A stretch of DNA of 64,000 nt from Trinickia terrae (GCF_005144415.1 NZ_SWJE01000010.1:248001-312000), one strand, 5' to 3'; counted from the first letter of the stretch, positions 45,053 to 53,445 are shown. The notes: generated from the sequence alone by a model not told the origin. A program made the numbers and translations.

Positions 45053-45079
45053 TGTCACAAATGGCGGAGCTGATACGTC
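45053..45079 (+). promoter_or_regulatory. ECF41-type promoter in front of the LysR gene
   Basis: TGTCACA (45053-45059) and CGTC (45076-45079) with 16 bases between match the promoter type known for ECF41 sigma factors. The LysR start codon lies 34 bases after the -10. An ECF41 gene sits 1.5 kb upstream, so this is its best visible target. Confidence 0.65.
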
Positions 45080-45112
45080 TAGTCGAGTACAGACTTTACG
45101 ACTCGCGCTTTC

Positions 45113-46150
45113 ATGTCAGATTTCCCATCACGCCATTCCGTCGCCGGCGCCGACGACCCGTTCGCGAGCAGCTTTGCGACGAGTTACGCCGGCGTCGTCT
45201 CTTTTCTGGCCGTCGCCAACGAAGGCAGCTTTACCCGCGCGGGCGATCGCCTTGGCATCGGCCGTTCCTCGGTCAGCCGCAACGTGCAGAAACTCGAGGC
45301 CCAGCTCGATGCGCGTCTGTTCCTGCGCACGACGCGCAGCACGTCGCTGACACGCGAGGGCGAACTGTTCTACGAGAACTGCCGGCCGGGCATCGAGCGC
45401 ATCGTCCAGGCGCTCGAAGACATGCGGGAGCTGCGCCACGGGCCGCCTCGCGGCCATCTGCGCATCGGCTCGACGCCCGGCTTCGGCCGCAAGATCGTCG
45501 CGCCGCTGCTGCGAGGCTTTCACACGCAATACCCCGAGATCACGCTGGAATTGCTGCTAAACGATCGCCCCGCCGACTTCACCGCCGATCGCATCGACGT
45601 TTCGTTTCGCGAGGGGCGCATGGAAGACAGCGGGATCGTGGCGCGGCAACTGATTCCGATGCAGATGATCGTCTGCGCATCCCCCGCCTATGCGCGAATT
45701 CACGGATTGCCGCGCCACGTGGACGACCTGGCGCATCATCGCTGCATCAACTTCCGGACGGCGTCGGGCCGAACCAGGGAGTGGGAGTTCAAGATCGACG
45801 GCCTTGCGCAGCGTCGCCAGCCCGTCGCGCAGCACACGTTCAATGACGCGGATCTGATGCTGCAGGCGGTGCTCCACGGCTTGGGCATCGCGCAGCTGCC
45901 GGGCTATCAGGTGTGCGATCTGCTTGGCGACGGGCAACTGGTCAGTTGTCTTGCGCAGCACGCCCCCGACGATGGCGGCCACTATCTCTGCTATCTCAGC
46001 CGCAAGCATCTTCCAGCTCGAATCCGCGTGTTCGTCGACTATATGACCGAGCACGCGAGAGCGCTCGATTTGCAGTGCCTGACGGCGATGACGACGCTGT
46101 CGGCAGTGGCCAGACAAGGGACCGTCAATATCGTGACCGTCGTCGACTGA
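45113..46150 (+). CDS. LysR-family transcriptional regulator
   Basis: A 345-residue LysR protein with a 20-residue extra N-terminus before YAGVVSFLAVANEGSFTRAGDRLGIGRSSVSRNVQKLEAQL (helix-turn-helix). The effector domain follows with GRKIVAPLLRGF and ends in LPARIRVFVDYM. The tail of about 30 residues is Val/Thr-rich. It lies within the ECF41 cluster, between the cupin and epimerase genes, behind an ECF41-like promoter. Confidence 0.88.
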   Translation: MSDFPSRHSVAGADDPFASSFATSYAGVVSFLAVANEGSFTRAGDRLGIGRSSVSRNVQKLEAQLDARLFLRTTRSTSLTREGELFYENCRPGIERIVQALEDMRELRHGPPRGHLRIGSTPGFGRKIVAPLLRGFHTQYPEITLELLLNDRPADFTADRIDVSFREGRMEDSGIVARQLIPMQMIVCASPAYARIHGLPRHVDDLAHHRCINFRTASGRTREWEFKIDGLAQRRQPVAQHTFNDADLMLQAVLHGLGIAQLPGYQVCDLLGDGQLVSCLAQHAPDDGGHYLCYLSRKHLPARIRVFVDYMTEHARALDLQCLTAMTTLSAVARQGTVNIVTVVD

Positions 46151-46160
46151 CGCGAGTTTT

Positions 46161-46262
46161 CGATTGGTGCCGAAGGGGCAACACCGTGAGCCTGCTTGCG
46201 TGTCTACCGCGACACACCTCGCACATCTACGATGACTTCATGCGGCGCCTTGCCGCTAACGA
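46161..46262 (+). repeat. Duplicated leader element, copy 2 (before the epimerase-like gene)
   Basis: Partner of 44443-44544, without gaps. It starts 11 bases after the LysR stop and ends 18 bases before the ATG of the NAD(P)-binding protein. Both copies could encode a short conserved peptide from an ATG/GTG (MSLxAxLPRH...YDDF), but changes fall at all codon positions, which favours a DNA or RNA signal. Confidence 0.7.
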
Positions 46263-46279
46263 AATATGGAGAGTGAATC

Positions 46280-47035
46280 ATGAAGATCGTCGTCATCGGC
46301 GGCACTGGGCTGATCGGCTCGAAGACCGTCGCCATTCTGCGCCAGGGCGGCCACGAGGTCGTCGCCGCGTCGCCCCGAAGCGGCATCAACAGCATCACCG
46401 GAGAGGGGCTCCAGGAGGCCTTGGCGGGCTCTCAGGTGGTGATCGACCTCGCCAATTCGCCCTCATTCGAAGACCAGGCAGTGCTGGAATTCTTCGAAAC
46501 CTCCGGCCGCAACCTGCACGCGGCGGAGGCCGCGGCAGGCGTGCGGCACCATGTGGCGCTCTCGATCGTCGGAACCGACCGGACACCCGGCAATGGCTAT
46601 TTCCGCGCCAAGGTTGCCCAAGAGGAATTGATCGAAGCCTCCGGCATCCCCTACACCATCGTCCGCTCGACCCAGTTCCTGGAATTCCTCGGCGGCATCG
46701 CCGATTCATGCACCGCTGGAAACGTTGTCAGGCTTTCGCCCGGCCTGTTCCAGCCCATCGCGGCAGACGACGTTGCCGCCATCGTCGCCGATGTGGCGCT
46801 CGCGGCGCCGCGACGAGGCATCGTCGACATCGCGGGCCCGGAACGCGCGCCGTTCGACGAAATCGTCGCCCGCTATCTGAAGGCGGTTGGCGATCCGCGT
46901 GAGGTCGTGCGCGATCCCGAGGCCCGATACTTCGGCGGCCGGGTCGAGGAGCATTCGCTCGTGCCGCTGGGCGAGGCCCGCCTCGGCCGCATCGGCTTCG
47001 ACGAATGGCTCCGCCGCTCACGGGCAACCGCCTGA
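46280..47035 (+). CDS. NAD(P)-binding, NmrA/epimerase-like oxidoreductase
   Basis: A 251-residue Rossmann protein: KIVVIGGTGLIGSKTVAIL, then NLHAAEAAAGVRHHVALSIVGTD, GYFRAKVAQEELIEASGIPYTIVRSTQF. This is the NmrA-like atypical SDR group, which binds NAD(P) and may sense or reduce it. Oxidoreductase/epimerase genes are among the known standard partners of ECF41 factors, consistent with the cluster. AGAGTGAATC is the ribosome site. Confidence 0.88.
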   Translation: MKIVVIGGTGLIGSKTVAILRQGGHEVVAASPRSGINSITGEGLQEALAGSQVVIDLANSPSFEDQAVLEFFETSGRNLHAAEAAAGVRHHVALSIVGTDRTPGNGYFRAKVAQEELIEASGIPYTIVRSTQFLEFLGGIADSCTAGNVVRLSPGLFQPIAADDVAAIVADVALAAPRRGIVDIAGPERAPFDEIVARYLKAVGDPREVVRDPEARYFGGRVEEHSLVPLGEARLGRIGFDEWLRRSRATA

Positions 47036-47044
47036 TCCCGTATC

Positions 47045-47127
47045 GTTACCAACCGTTACAGAATCGACGCCATCGTTTCACCTGTCCGGAAGGCGAGTTC
47101 CTAGAATTCCTCAGACTGTTACCAACC
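47045..47127. promoter_or_regulatory. Two direct GTTACCAACC boxes before the DUF4142 gene
   Basis: Identical ten-base words at 47045-47054 and 47118-47127, 73 bases apart (about seven helical turns), within the 110-base leader of the DUF4142 gene. They may be activator or repressor half sites. No known regulator is assigned. Confidence 0.35.
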
Positions 47128-47145
47128 ACGCAAAAAGGAGTTCAC

Positions 47146-47700
47146 ATGACTCGCCTCTCGCTTGCCTCGCTCATTGCCACGTCAGCTGTCGGCCTTTGCG
47201 CCGTTGCGCTGAGTGCCCACGCGCAGACCCCCGCGCCGTCGGCCGCCCCCGGCGCGCACGAACTGCATGCCGCCGACCAAGCCTTCATCACCGACGGCAC
47301 CCGGACCGTCGCGACCCAGCGCGACGCCGCCCGCATCGCCGACTCGCGTTCCAGCGACCGCGACGTGAAGGCCTTCGCCGAGAAGCTGGTAGCGGACTAC
47401 ACGAAGCTCTCCGACTCGATGCGCGCGGCGAGTCCGCGCGGCGTGGACGTGCCGCGCAACGACCCGGAAACGGCCGTGCTCGACAGCATCAAGAATCTGC
47501 GCGGCGCCGATTTCGACAAGACGTATATCGAGCAGGTGGCGCTGGACGGCCAGCAGAAGACGCTCTCGGCTTTCCAGGCCGAGATCGCTTCTGGCCGCGA
47601 TGAAGGGCTCAAGAAGGCCGCGAGGGAAGCGTTGCCTGTGATCCAGGCGGATTACGCGAAGGCGCAGGAGCTTGCAAAGCGCAAGCATCTCGCCGGCTGA
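47146..47700 (+). CDS. DUF4142-family exported protein
   Basis: A 184-residue protein. Signal peptide ends near ALSAHAQ. The mature part is helical and of DUF4142 (ferritin-like) type: ADQAFITDGTRTVATQRDAARIADSRSSDRDVKAFAEKLV and TYIEQVALDGQQKTLSAFQAE. Family members are periplasmic or membrane-linked, often stress-induced. AAAAAGGAG is a strong ribosome site. An earlier start in frame lacks a signal peptide. Confidence 0.88.
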   Translation: MTRLSLASLIATSAVGLCAVALSAHAQTPAPSAAPGAHELHAADQAFITDGTRTVATQRDAARIADSRSSDRDVKAFAEKLVADYTKLSDSMRAASPRGVDVPRNDPETAVLDSIKNLRGADFDKTYIEQVALDGQQKTLSAFQAEIASGRDEGLKKAAREALPVIQADYAKAQELAKRKHLAG

Positions 47701-47728
47701 TAGCCAACCTCCCCCCGGCCTCACCTCG

Positions 47729-47753
47729 CCGGCGCGCGCACCTTGCGCGCCGG
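47729..47753 (+). terminator. Terminator-like hairpin after the DUF4142 gene
   Basis: CCGGCGCGC (47729-47737), loop of 7, GCGCGCCGG (47745-47753), followed by GTCCCTTT. Very stable stem, 28 bases past the stop. Confidence 0.65.
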
Positions 47754-47899
47754 GTCCCTTTCGGACGCCGCGAGTCATCACTGGTCCCCCTATCAGCGCA
47801 TGGGACTGCCCTTGCTAGCCGGCCAACCGGCGCCGGACGGATGCTTGGGATCGGCAGCAGCATCGCTGTCGCCAATCCGTCCTGTCAGCGCCGGATCGC

Positions 47900-48292
47900 T
47901 CACTGCGCAGCAGCGTTCAAGTAGTCGTGGGCTCGCCACCAGTTTTCCGCCTGCTGGAATTGCACGCGATTACGCTCCCGCATTTCCGCGCTGGGCGGGT
48001 AGTGAGCGTTGCCGGTAGGTAGCCAGCCCGCTTCTCTGGCTTGCAGCAGTTCCGTCTGCACCTGTGCGCGGGTTTTGCCCGTAGCAGTGTTCGCGCCTGC
48101 AACGGAAGTGGCGTCGGCCTGGACCGCGACCGTCGGTGCGGTATTTGCCGAAACGCGCTCGAGGTTCGAGGCGCCGGAAGAATAGCGATAGACGGGGCCG
48201 CGGGGGCCGCCTCCACCGGCAAAGGCCGTAAGGGAGGCCGAAAGAAGCAGCGTCGCGATAGCGGAACGGTTCAGCAGAGTCGTAACTTTCAT
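47900..48292 (-). CDS. DUF4148-family exported protein (second copy)
   Basis: A 130-residue protein from ATG 48292 (GGAATC upstream). Signal peptide MKVTTLLNRSAIATLLLSASLTAFA. The mature part has a Gly-rich start, then KTRAQVQTELLQAREAGWLPTGNAHYPPS, the DUF4148 pattern. It differs clearly from the copy at 13.1 kb. Role unknown. Confidence 0.85.
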   Translation of the reverse strand: MKVTTLLNRSAIATLLLSASLTAFAGGGGPRGPVYRYSSGASNLERVSANTAPTVAVQADATSVAGANTATGKTRAQVQTELLQAREAGWLPTGNAHYPPSAEMRERNRVQFQQAENWWRAHDYLNAAAQ

Positions 48293-48483
48293 GATCGATT
48301 CCTTGAGAAGGAGGGAAACTTCGCCATGCGCCGAGGCGCAGTGGCGGCAATACGAAGCGGGAAATGTCCTGCTGGCGCAGAGCGAGTGACCGAAGGATGG
48401 GAATGCCATGCAGGCCTCCGTACGGGCGAGCGGGAGCGCGTGCCAGCTTGCGCAGGGCACGACCGACGTTCAGCCGTCAGGGG

Positions 48484-48873
48484 CTACGTGCGAAACACCT
48501 GGAACAAGATGCGTGGAGGGGGTGGCGCCGATATCAGGATCGGTTCGGAACGAGCAGGAAGATGCGGCTGGATAGCCAGCGCGAAGATAGACGAGTGTCC
48601 CCAGATCAACGGCAGCCACACAAGCGGTGACGGAGCGGGCTGCTCGGCGTGATCGGGCTGGGCGCTGTTGTCGCAGTGCGCGTGACAGGCCGCGCCTGTT
48701 TGATGGTCACCGAGATCACCGTGGCTGCTTGCCGACGCGGCCAATACGGTCGGGTCCGGCGAAGCGGCGTGCACGGCATCTGCGCAGGCGTACGCGGCGA
48801 TCCACAGCTGACTGAAGATCAGCGCGAACAGCATTGCAACAACGGTGAACGTACGTATGACCGGGCGACGCAT
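48484..48873 (-). CDS. Small exported His/Cys-containing protein under CueR-type control
   Basis: A 129-residue protein with a signal peptide (TFTVVAMLFALIFSQLWIAAYA). The mature part holds SHGDLGDHQTGAACHAHCDNSAQPDHAEQ, rich in potential metal ligands, and ends in SAPPPPRILFQVFRT. This resembles the small CzcI/DUF2946-like proteins found in heavy-metal resistance loci. A MerR-type promoter with 19-bp spacer lies 45 bases upstream, so copper induction through CueR is likely. Confidence 0.7.
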   Translation of the reverse strand: MRRPVIRTFTVVAMLFALIFSQLWIAAYACADAVHAASPDPTVLAASASSHGDLGDHQTGAACHAHCDNSAQPDHAEQPAPSPLVWLPLIWGHSSIFALAIQPHLPARSEPILISAPPPPRILFQVFRT

Positions 48874-48917
48874 GGCTTTGACTCAGACTGACCAGAGCAC
48901 GATGGATGATGGAGCGG

Positions 48918-48948
48918 AGTATCGACATTCCCACGAAGGGAAGGTCAA
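48918..48948 (-). promoter_or_regulatory. CueR-type promoter for the small exported protein
   Basis: On the minus strand TTGACC (48948-48943), a 19-base spacer with ACCTTCCC...GGGAATG dyad, and GATACT as -10 (48923-48918). Close to the copA promoter of E. coli recognised by CueR. Confidence 0.75.
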
Positions 48949-48997
48949 GCGTCTTGCGCAAATTTTTGTTTGCCGTGATGGCATGCAAAAGCTTGCG

Positions 48998-49021
48998 CAT
49001 TCCCGCAAGGGGGATGTCAAG
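48998..49021 (-). promoter_or_regulatory. Second, weaker CueR-type box on the minus strand
   Basis: CTTGACATCCCCCTTGCGGGAATG, read on the minus strand, has the -35 and dyad of the neighbouring box. After 19 bases the -10 reads CAAGCT, a poor match. It looks like a decayed duplicate or an extra binding site. Confidence 0.5.
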
Positions 49022-49061
49022 AATCGCCGGCCGATTTTTTTACCGTGATGCACGGAAGAAA

Positions 49062-49093
49062 CTTGACCTTCCCACGATCGGAAGGCCTACATT
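49062..49093 (+). promoter_or_regulatory. CueR-type promoter facing cueR
   Basis: TTGACC (49063-49068), 19-base spacer with the ACCTTCC / GGAAGG dyad, TACATT (49088-49093). It lies 99 bases before cueR and would make the regulator and downstream genes copper-responsive. Confidence 0.75.
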
Positions 49094-49191
49094 CAATCCG
49101 TCAAGAACGCGGTGTGCAGCCCAGCATCCCGACAGACAGGTAGGCTGCAATCAACGCGGCCGCGTAACCGGCGACATTTGCAAGGTGTGCC

Positions 49192-49647
49192 ATGAATATA
49201 GGGGAAGCGGCGAGCGCCTCCGGCGTCTCCGCCAAGATGATCCGCTACTACGAGAGTATCGACCTGATACAAGTTGCCGGACGCACCGACGGTGGATACC
49301 GGATCTACGGAACGGATGACGTCCACGTATTGCGCTTCATCCACCAGGCGCGCACGCTGGGTTTTCCCATCGAGCAGATCCGTCTGCTGCTCACGCTCTG
49401 GAAGGATCAGCACCGCGCGAGCGCGGAGGTCAAGGCGATCGCCGAGCAACATATTGCCGAGCTCGATACGCGGATCGCGGAGCTTGTCGAGATGCGAGAT
49501 GCGCTCGCGCATCTCGCGCGGCATTGCGCGGGCGATCAGCGGCCGTCTTGCCCCATTCTGGAAGAACTGGGCCGGGGTGACGAGCGCAAGCTCGCGCGTC
49601 GCGAGTTACGTCTGCTCAGGCAGTCCGCATCGCGAGCGGACGACTGA
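49192..49647 (+). CDS. cueR: Copper-responsive MerR-family regulator CueR
   Basis: A 151-residue MerR protein: NIGEAASASGVSAKMIRYYESIDLI is the winged helix. The metal loop has C112 and C120 (CAGDQRPSC), the same spacing and numbering as the Cu(I) site of E. coli CueR. The tail is about 15 residues longer than in E. coli. Three boxes upstream fit its known target. It should turn on the small exported protein and the copper cluster. Confidence 0.93.
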   Translation: MNIGEAASASGVSAKMIRYYESIDLIQVAGRTDGGYRIYGTDDVHVLRFIHQARTLGFPIEQIRLLLTLWKDQHRASAEVKAIAEQHIAELDTRIAELVEMRDALAHLARHCAGDQRPSCPILEELGRGDERKLARRELRLLRQSASRADD

Positions 49648-49697
49648 GCAAGACCGGGTGAAACATAGCCATATACACGAAATGAGCGAGTAGGATC

Positions 49698-50057
49698 GTG
49701 AAGCGGGCCGTCAAACTGCTGCTGTGTTTTCTGATCGCGTGGCTGCCTCTGGCAGGTTTCGCCGCAGCGGCACCGCATTGCTCGCAAGTCTCATCTACGG
49801 TCCAGCCCTCGCACAGTGCCGCACAGCACACCGCGACCCCCATGGCTGACATGCATGCCACCGGCACGCCGTCGACACACCATCAAACCGCTTGCCACGG
49901 CAGTGCCGGCACGCTTTGCTGCAGCGTCTTCGCGGCTCCCGCGGAGATCTCCCTACCCGGCTTGGCAACGTCTTCGTCTGTCTATACGCCGCGTGATTCC
50001 ACGCGGGTCTCACAGTTCATTCCCAATCTTCCGCAACGCCCTCCACAGGCGCTGTAG
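49698..50057 (+). CDS. Small exported protein of the copper cluster
   Basis: A 119-residue protein: signal peptide KRAVKLLLCFLIAWLPLAGFAAAA, then a His/Met/Cys-rich part (MADMHATGTPSTHHQTACHG, GTLCCS). Its end FIPNLPQRPPQAL resembles ends of other small CzcI/DUF2946-like proteins in heavy-metal loci. It could bind copper in the periplasm. It follows cueR by 50 bases, likely co-transcribed. Confidence 0.68.
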   Translation: MKRAVKLLLCFLIAWLPLAGFAAAAPHCSQVSSTVQPSHSAAQHTATPMADMHATGTPSTHHQTACHGSAGTLCCSVFAAPAEISLPGLATSSSVYTPRDSTRVSQFIPNLPQRPPQAL

Positions 50058-50171
50058 TCCCTCTTTGCCAGCTCTCCGTCTGACGGCCGCGTCAGCGGTC
50101 CTCGCGGCTCGCCGGTGAGGGCTCGTGGCGACTGACCGTCGGCCCTCGGTCCAGCACGTGAAGACTGCCCG

Positions 50172-50297
50172 ATGATGGGACAGCTGCCCCCTGGAAACGA
50201 AAAGCTCGCCATGCAGATGCACGGCGAAACGATGAAGGCGATGGGCGACATCATGCTCAAGTACGCCGACAGGATCCAGACACCGCCGTCGAAGTAA
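50172..50297 (+). CDS. Short Met/His-containing open frame, possible remnant
   Basis: 41 codons: MMGQLPPGNEKLAMQMHGE followed by a Met-rich helix and LKYADRIQTPPSK. The upstream frame remains open for some residues without a good start or ribosome site (ends EDCP just before). It looks like the C-terminal half of a longer exported copper-locus protein whose signal peptide is lost, but a small cytoplasmic peptide cannot be excluded. Confidence 0.4.
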   Translation: MMGQLPPGNEKLAMQMHGETMKAMGDIMLKYADRIQTPPSK

Positions 50298-50355
50298 CCA
50301 CACGATCATCCATCGGATTCGGATGGAATCGAATTTGAACTCAAGGAATAACACC

Positions 50356-50622
50356 ATGAAATGCACGAAAACGATGCTCACCGCGGGCGCCGTCATCCTC
50401 GCAGCCCTCGCGCTTGCCTATGCGGCGCTGCCCCAGTTCCGAGCGCTGGTGCTGAGCGCCGGACCGTTCCTGCTGCTCCTGCTGTGTCCGCTGTCGATGC
50501 TGTTCATGATGAAGGGCATGCATTCGAACAGCGATCGTCAGGTCGCTCCCTCCGATGCGCCGCAGGACCGTTTGCCCGCAGCGGAGGCGCAGCCGAAGCG
50601 ATCCCAGCGTGGCAATGCTTAA
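50356..50622 (+). CDS. DUF2933-like small membrane protein
   Basis: An 88-residue protein with two hydrophobic segments (MLTAGAVILAALALAYAAL and FLLLLLCPLSMLFMM) joined by a short polar turn and a soluble tail of 35 residues. The pattern CPLSMLFMMKGMH matches DUF2933, found in copper-resistance clusters. ATG 50356 has AAGGAA 8 bases upstream. Role unknown, perhaps a partner of P-type ATPases. Confidence 0.75.
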   Translation: MKCTKTMLTAGAVILAALALAYAALPQFRALVLSAGPFLLLLLCPLSMLFMMKGMHSNSDRQVAPSDAPQDRLPAAEAQPKRSQRGNA

Positions 50623-50743
50623 CGTTTGACTCGCGAACGATGTGCGTTCGTGTCACGCCGGCTATACCCGTACGGTTGAGGCAGTCGTGAACAGGCGCGA
50701 ATGAAGCGGAGTGATTCACGAGCGCTGATAAGGAGTAGCGTGA

Positions 50744-52818
50744 ATGGACAAGCGGCCACACACCACGGGCAATGCTCGAGCACGCCCGGATGCGCGTGTG
50801 CCGGCGCAAGCCGGCGGTGACGTTCCCTGCGCGCATTGCGAGGCGGTCGAGGCGCCGATGCGCGAGACGGCACGCCGAGTTGGCGAGTCGTCAGCTCCCG
50901 GCGGCGCGATCTATACGTGCCCAATGCATCCGGAAATCCGGCAGGACCATCCCGGCCTTTGCCCGAAATGCGGCATGACGCTGGAGTCACTCCTGCCGGA
51001 ACCCGGTGATGAGGAAGATCCGGAGCTGGCGGATTTCCGCCGTCGCTTCTGGCTGACATTGCCGTTGTCAGTTGTGACGTTCGTACTGGCGATGTTCGGC
51101 CATCGGGCCGGCTGGTTCCCCGCTTCGATGCGGAACTGGGTGGAACTGCTTTTGTCGGCACCCGTCGTGCTTTGGGCCGGTTTGCCGATTTTTCGACGCT
51201 TTGCGCAGTCGCTGCTCAACCGCAGTCCGAACATGTGGACGCTGATCGGGCTGGGCACGGCTGCGGCGTTCATCTACAGCGCGGTCGCGACCGCCGCCCC
51301 CGCGCTGTTTCCGTCGAACTTTATGGTGGACGGAAACGTCGGCGTCTATTTCGAGGCCGCGGCGGTCATCATGTCGCTGACGCTGCTCGGACAGGTGCTC
51401 GAGCTCCGGGCGCGCTCGACGAATCGATGATTACGGGTGAGTCGATGCCGGTGGCGAAGCGCGCCGGCGATCAGGTGATCGGCGCCACGCTCAACACGTC
51501 AGGCAGCTTGATCGTGCGCGCGGAGAAAGTGGGATCGCAAACGGTCCTCGCACAAATCGTCCAGCTGGTCGCCCAGGCACAACGGTCCAAAGCGCCGATG
51601 CAGCGGATGGCTGACAAGGTCGCGGGCGTCTTCGTGCTGGTGGTGATCGCCATTGCACTGCTGACGTTCTTCGCCTGGGGCATCCTCGGGCCGCAACCGA
51701 GTTGGGTGTTCGGCTTGATCAATGCGGTCGCGGTGCTGATCATTGCCTGCCCCTGTGCGATGGGACTCGCCACGCCCATGTCCATCATGGTGGCAAGCGG
51801 CAAGGGCGCCTTGCACGGGGTGCTGTTCCGTGACGCGGCCGCAATCGAAAACCTCCGCAAGGTGGATACGCTCGTGGTCGACAAGACCGGGACGTTGACC
51901 GAAGGGCGGCCGGTGTTCGAACGGGCCATCGGCGTCAACGGTTACGCCGCGGATGAGGTGTTGCGGCTCGCCGCGAGTCTCGATCAGGGCAGCGAGCATC
52001 CGCTTGCCGCCACGCTCGTCGCCGCGGCGAACGAGCGCCGGCTTGCGCTCGAGCCGGTGAAAGACTTTGACGCCGTCGCCGGACTCGGCGTGCACGGGAT
52101 GATGGGCGGAAAGAGGCTTGCGCTCGGCAACGCCGCCCTGATGAACGACGAGCGGGCGGCCCCCGGGACGCTCGCGAAGGATGCCGACAGCCTGCGCACC
52201 CAAGGCGCGAGCGTCATGTATCTGGCCGTGGACGGAGCGCTTGCGGGCCTGCTGGCGGCCTCCGATCCGATCAAGGCGAGCACGCCTGAAGCGCTTGGCA
52301 CGTTGCAGGCGGCGGGCATTCGAGTCGTCATTGCGAGTGGCGACGGAATCGCCACCGTCAAGGCGGCGGCAACGAGGCTCAAGATCGGCGAGTTCCATGG
52401 CGAATTCAAGCCGGCGGACAAGCTGGCGCTGGTGTCACGGCTCCAGGACGAAGGTGCGGTGGTCGCGATGGCCGGTGACGGCATCAACGATGCGCCCGCA
52501 CTTGCGAAGGCCGATGTCGGGGTAGCGATGGGTACCGGCGCCGACGTCGCGATGTCCAGCGCCCAGGTGACCCTGGTAAAAGGCGATCTGCGCGGAATCG
52601 CACGGACACGCGCACTGTCGGAGGCTACGGTGCGCAACATGAAACAGAACCTCGCCTGGGCATTTGCCTATAACGCGTTGGGCGTGCCGCTGGCGGCCGG
52701 CGCACTGTATCCGCTGACCGGCTGGCTGTTGTCTCCGATGATCGCAGCACTGGCAATGAGCCTGAGTTCGGCCTCGGTGATTTCCAATGCACTGCGGTTA
52801 AGAGGTGCAAGGATCTGA
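50744..52818 (+). pseudogene. copA: Copper P-type ATPase CopA, broken by an internal deletion and frameshift
   Basis: The first part (50744-51430) has the heavy-metal-binding YTCPMHPEIRQDHPGLCPKCGM motif and four membrane helices, ending at SLTLLGQVLELRARS-TNR-stop. The second part, in another frame from about 51412, resumes at DESMITGESMPVAKR and carries ACPCAMG (Cu-binding CPC), DKTGTLTEG (phosphorylated Asp) and GDGINDAPALAKADVG. Compared with normal CopA, the 55 or so residues between ARS and DESMITGE, the start of the actuator domain, are missing and the frame is shifted. So the pump is probably dead, unless the window has a sequencing error. It follows the DUF2933 gene. Confidence 0.85.
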
Positions 52819-52933
52819 ATGAAAAGCGTATCGACAACAGCACATCAATGTCCGAGCGGGGAATTGGTTCGCTCTTGCCGTTCCGTTGCCCGGTTTATTG
52901 CAATCCTGCACGAAGGAAGTTGCGAACATTTTC

Positions 52934-52944
52934 CCCAAATTGGG
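52934..52944. promoter_or_regulatory. CCCAA-A-TTGGG dyad before the small exported protein
   Basis: An 11-base palindrome in the leader of the next gene, with TAAACT closely downstream as a possible -10. It does not match the CueR dyad, so another regulator may act here. Confidence 0.35.
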
Positions 52945-52971
52945 TAAACTACCGGCGCGAAAACTGCTGCC

Positions 52972-53334
52972 ATGAAACTTCTCCGGACCTTCATCCTCTT
53001 GCTGCTTTGCACGGTGCTGCCCATCAGTGGGCTGGCAGCGAGCGGCTTGACAGGAGAATGTCCGATGCGGATGAGCATGGGCTCCGGCGACGGTAGTGCG
53101 AAGTCGGCGGAGATGTCCGGCTGCGAGATGATGAAATCCTCTCATCCGGGAAAAGCCAAAGGCTTCTTCTGCAAGGCAACGGCGCAGTGTCAGCTGGGCA
53201 ACCTGTTTCACCCGGTATCGCGCATCGAGGTGATCCGCCCCGCCGGGCTGTCCAGCCCCGTCGTCTTCCACTACGCACAGTCGCTCGCCGTCCGCATACC
53301 GGCCGGCCTCTGGCGACCTCCTCGCTCCCTGTAA
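52972..53334 (+). CDS. CzcI-like small exported protein
   Basis: A 120-residue protein: signal peptide LLRTFILLLLCTVLPISGLAA, then a Met/Cys-rich part (CPMRMSMGSGDGSA, MSGCEMMKSS, GFFCKATAQCQ) and an end IPAGLWRPPRSL. This plan is that of small periplasmic proteins leading RND metal-efflux operons. The cusCBA genes follow. Its precise role is unknown, perhaps metal buffering. Confidence 0.7.
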   Translation: MKLLRTFILLLLCTVLPISGLAASGLTGECPMRMSMGSGDGSAKSAEMSGCEMMKSSHPGKAKGFFCKATAQCQLGNLFHPVSRIEVIRPAGLSSPVVFHYAQSLAVRIPAGLWRPPRSL

Positions 53335-53445
53335 CGCTCCGATCTTCTGGCACACCGCCTGTGCGCGGTGACGTTTGGCCTGAGTCAGGCCATGAGCCGC
53401 TACGCCTGTTCTAACCAGGCGTAGGCTCGATCATTCGGGGTTCAC

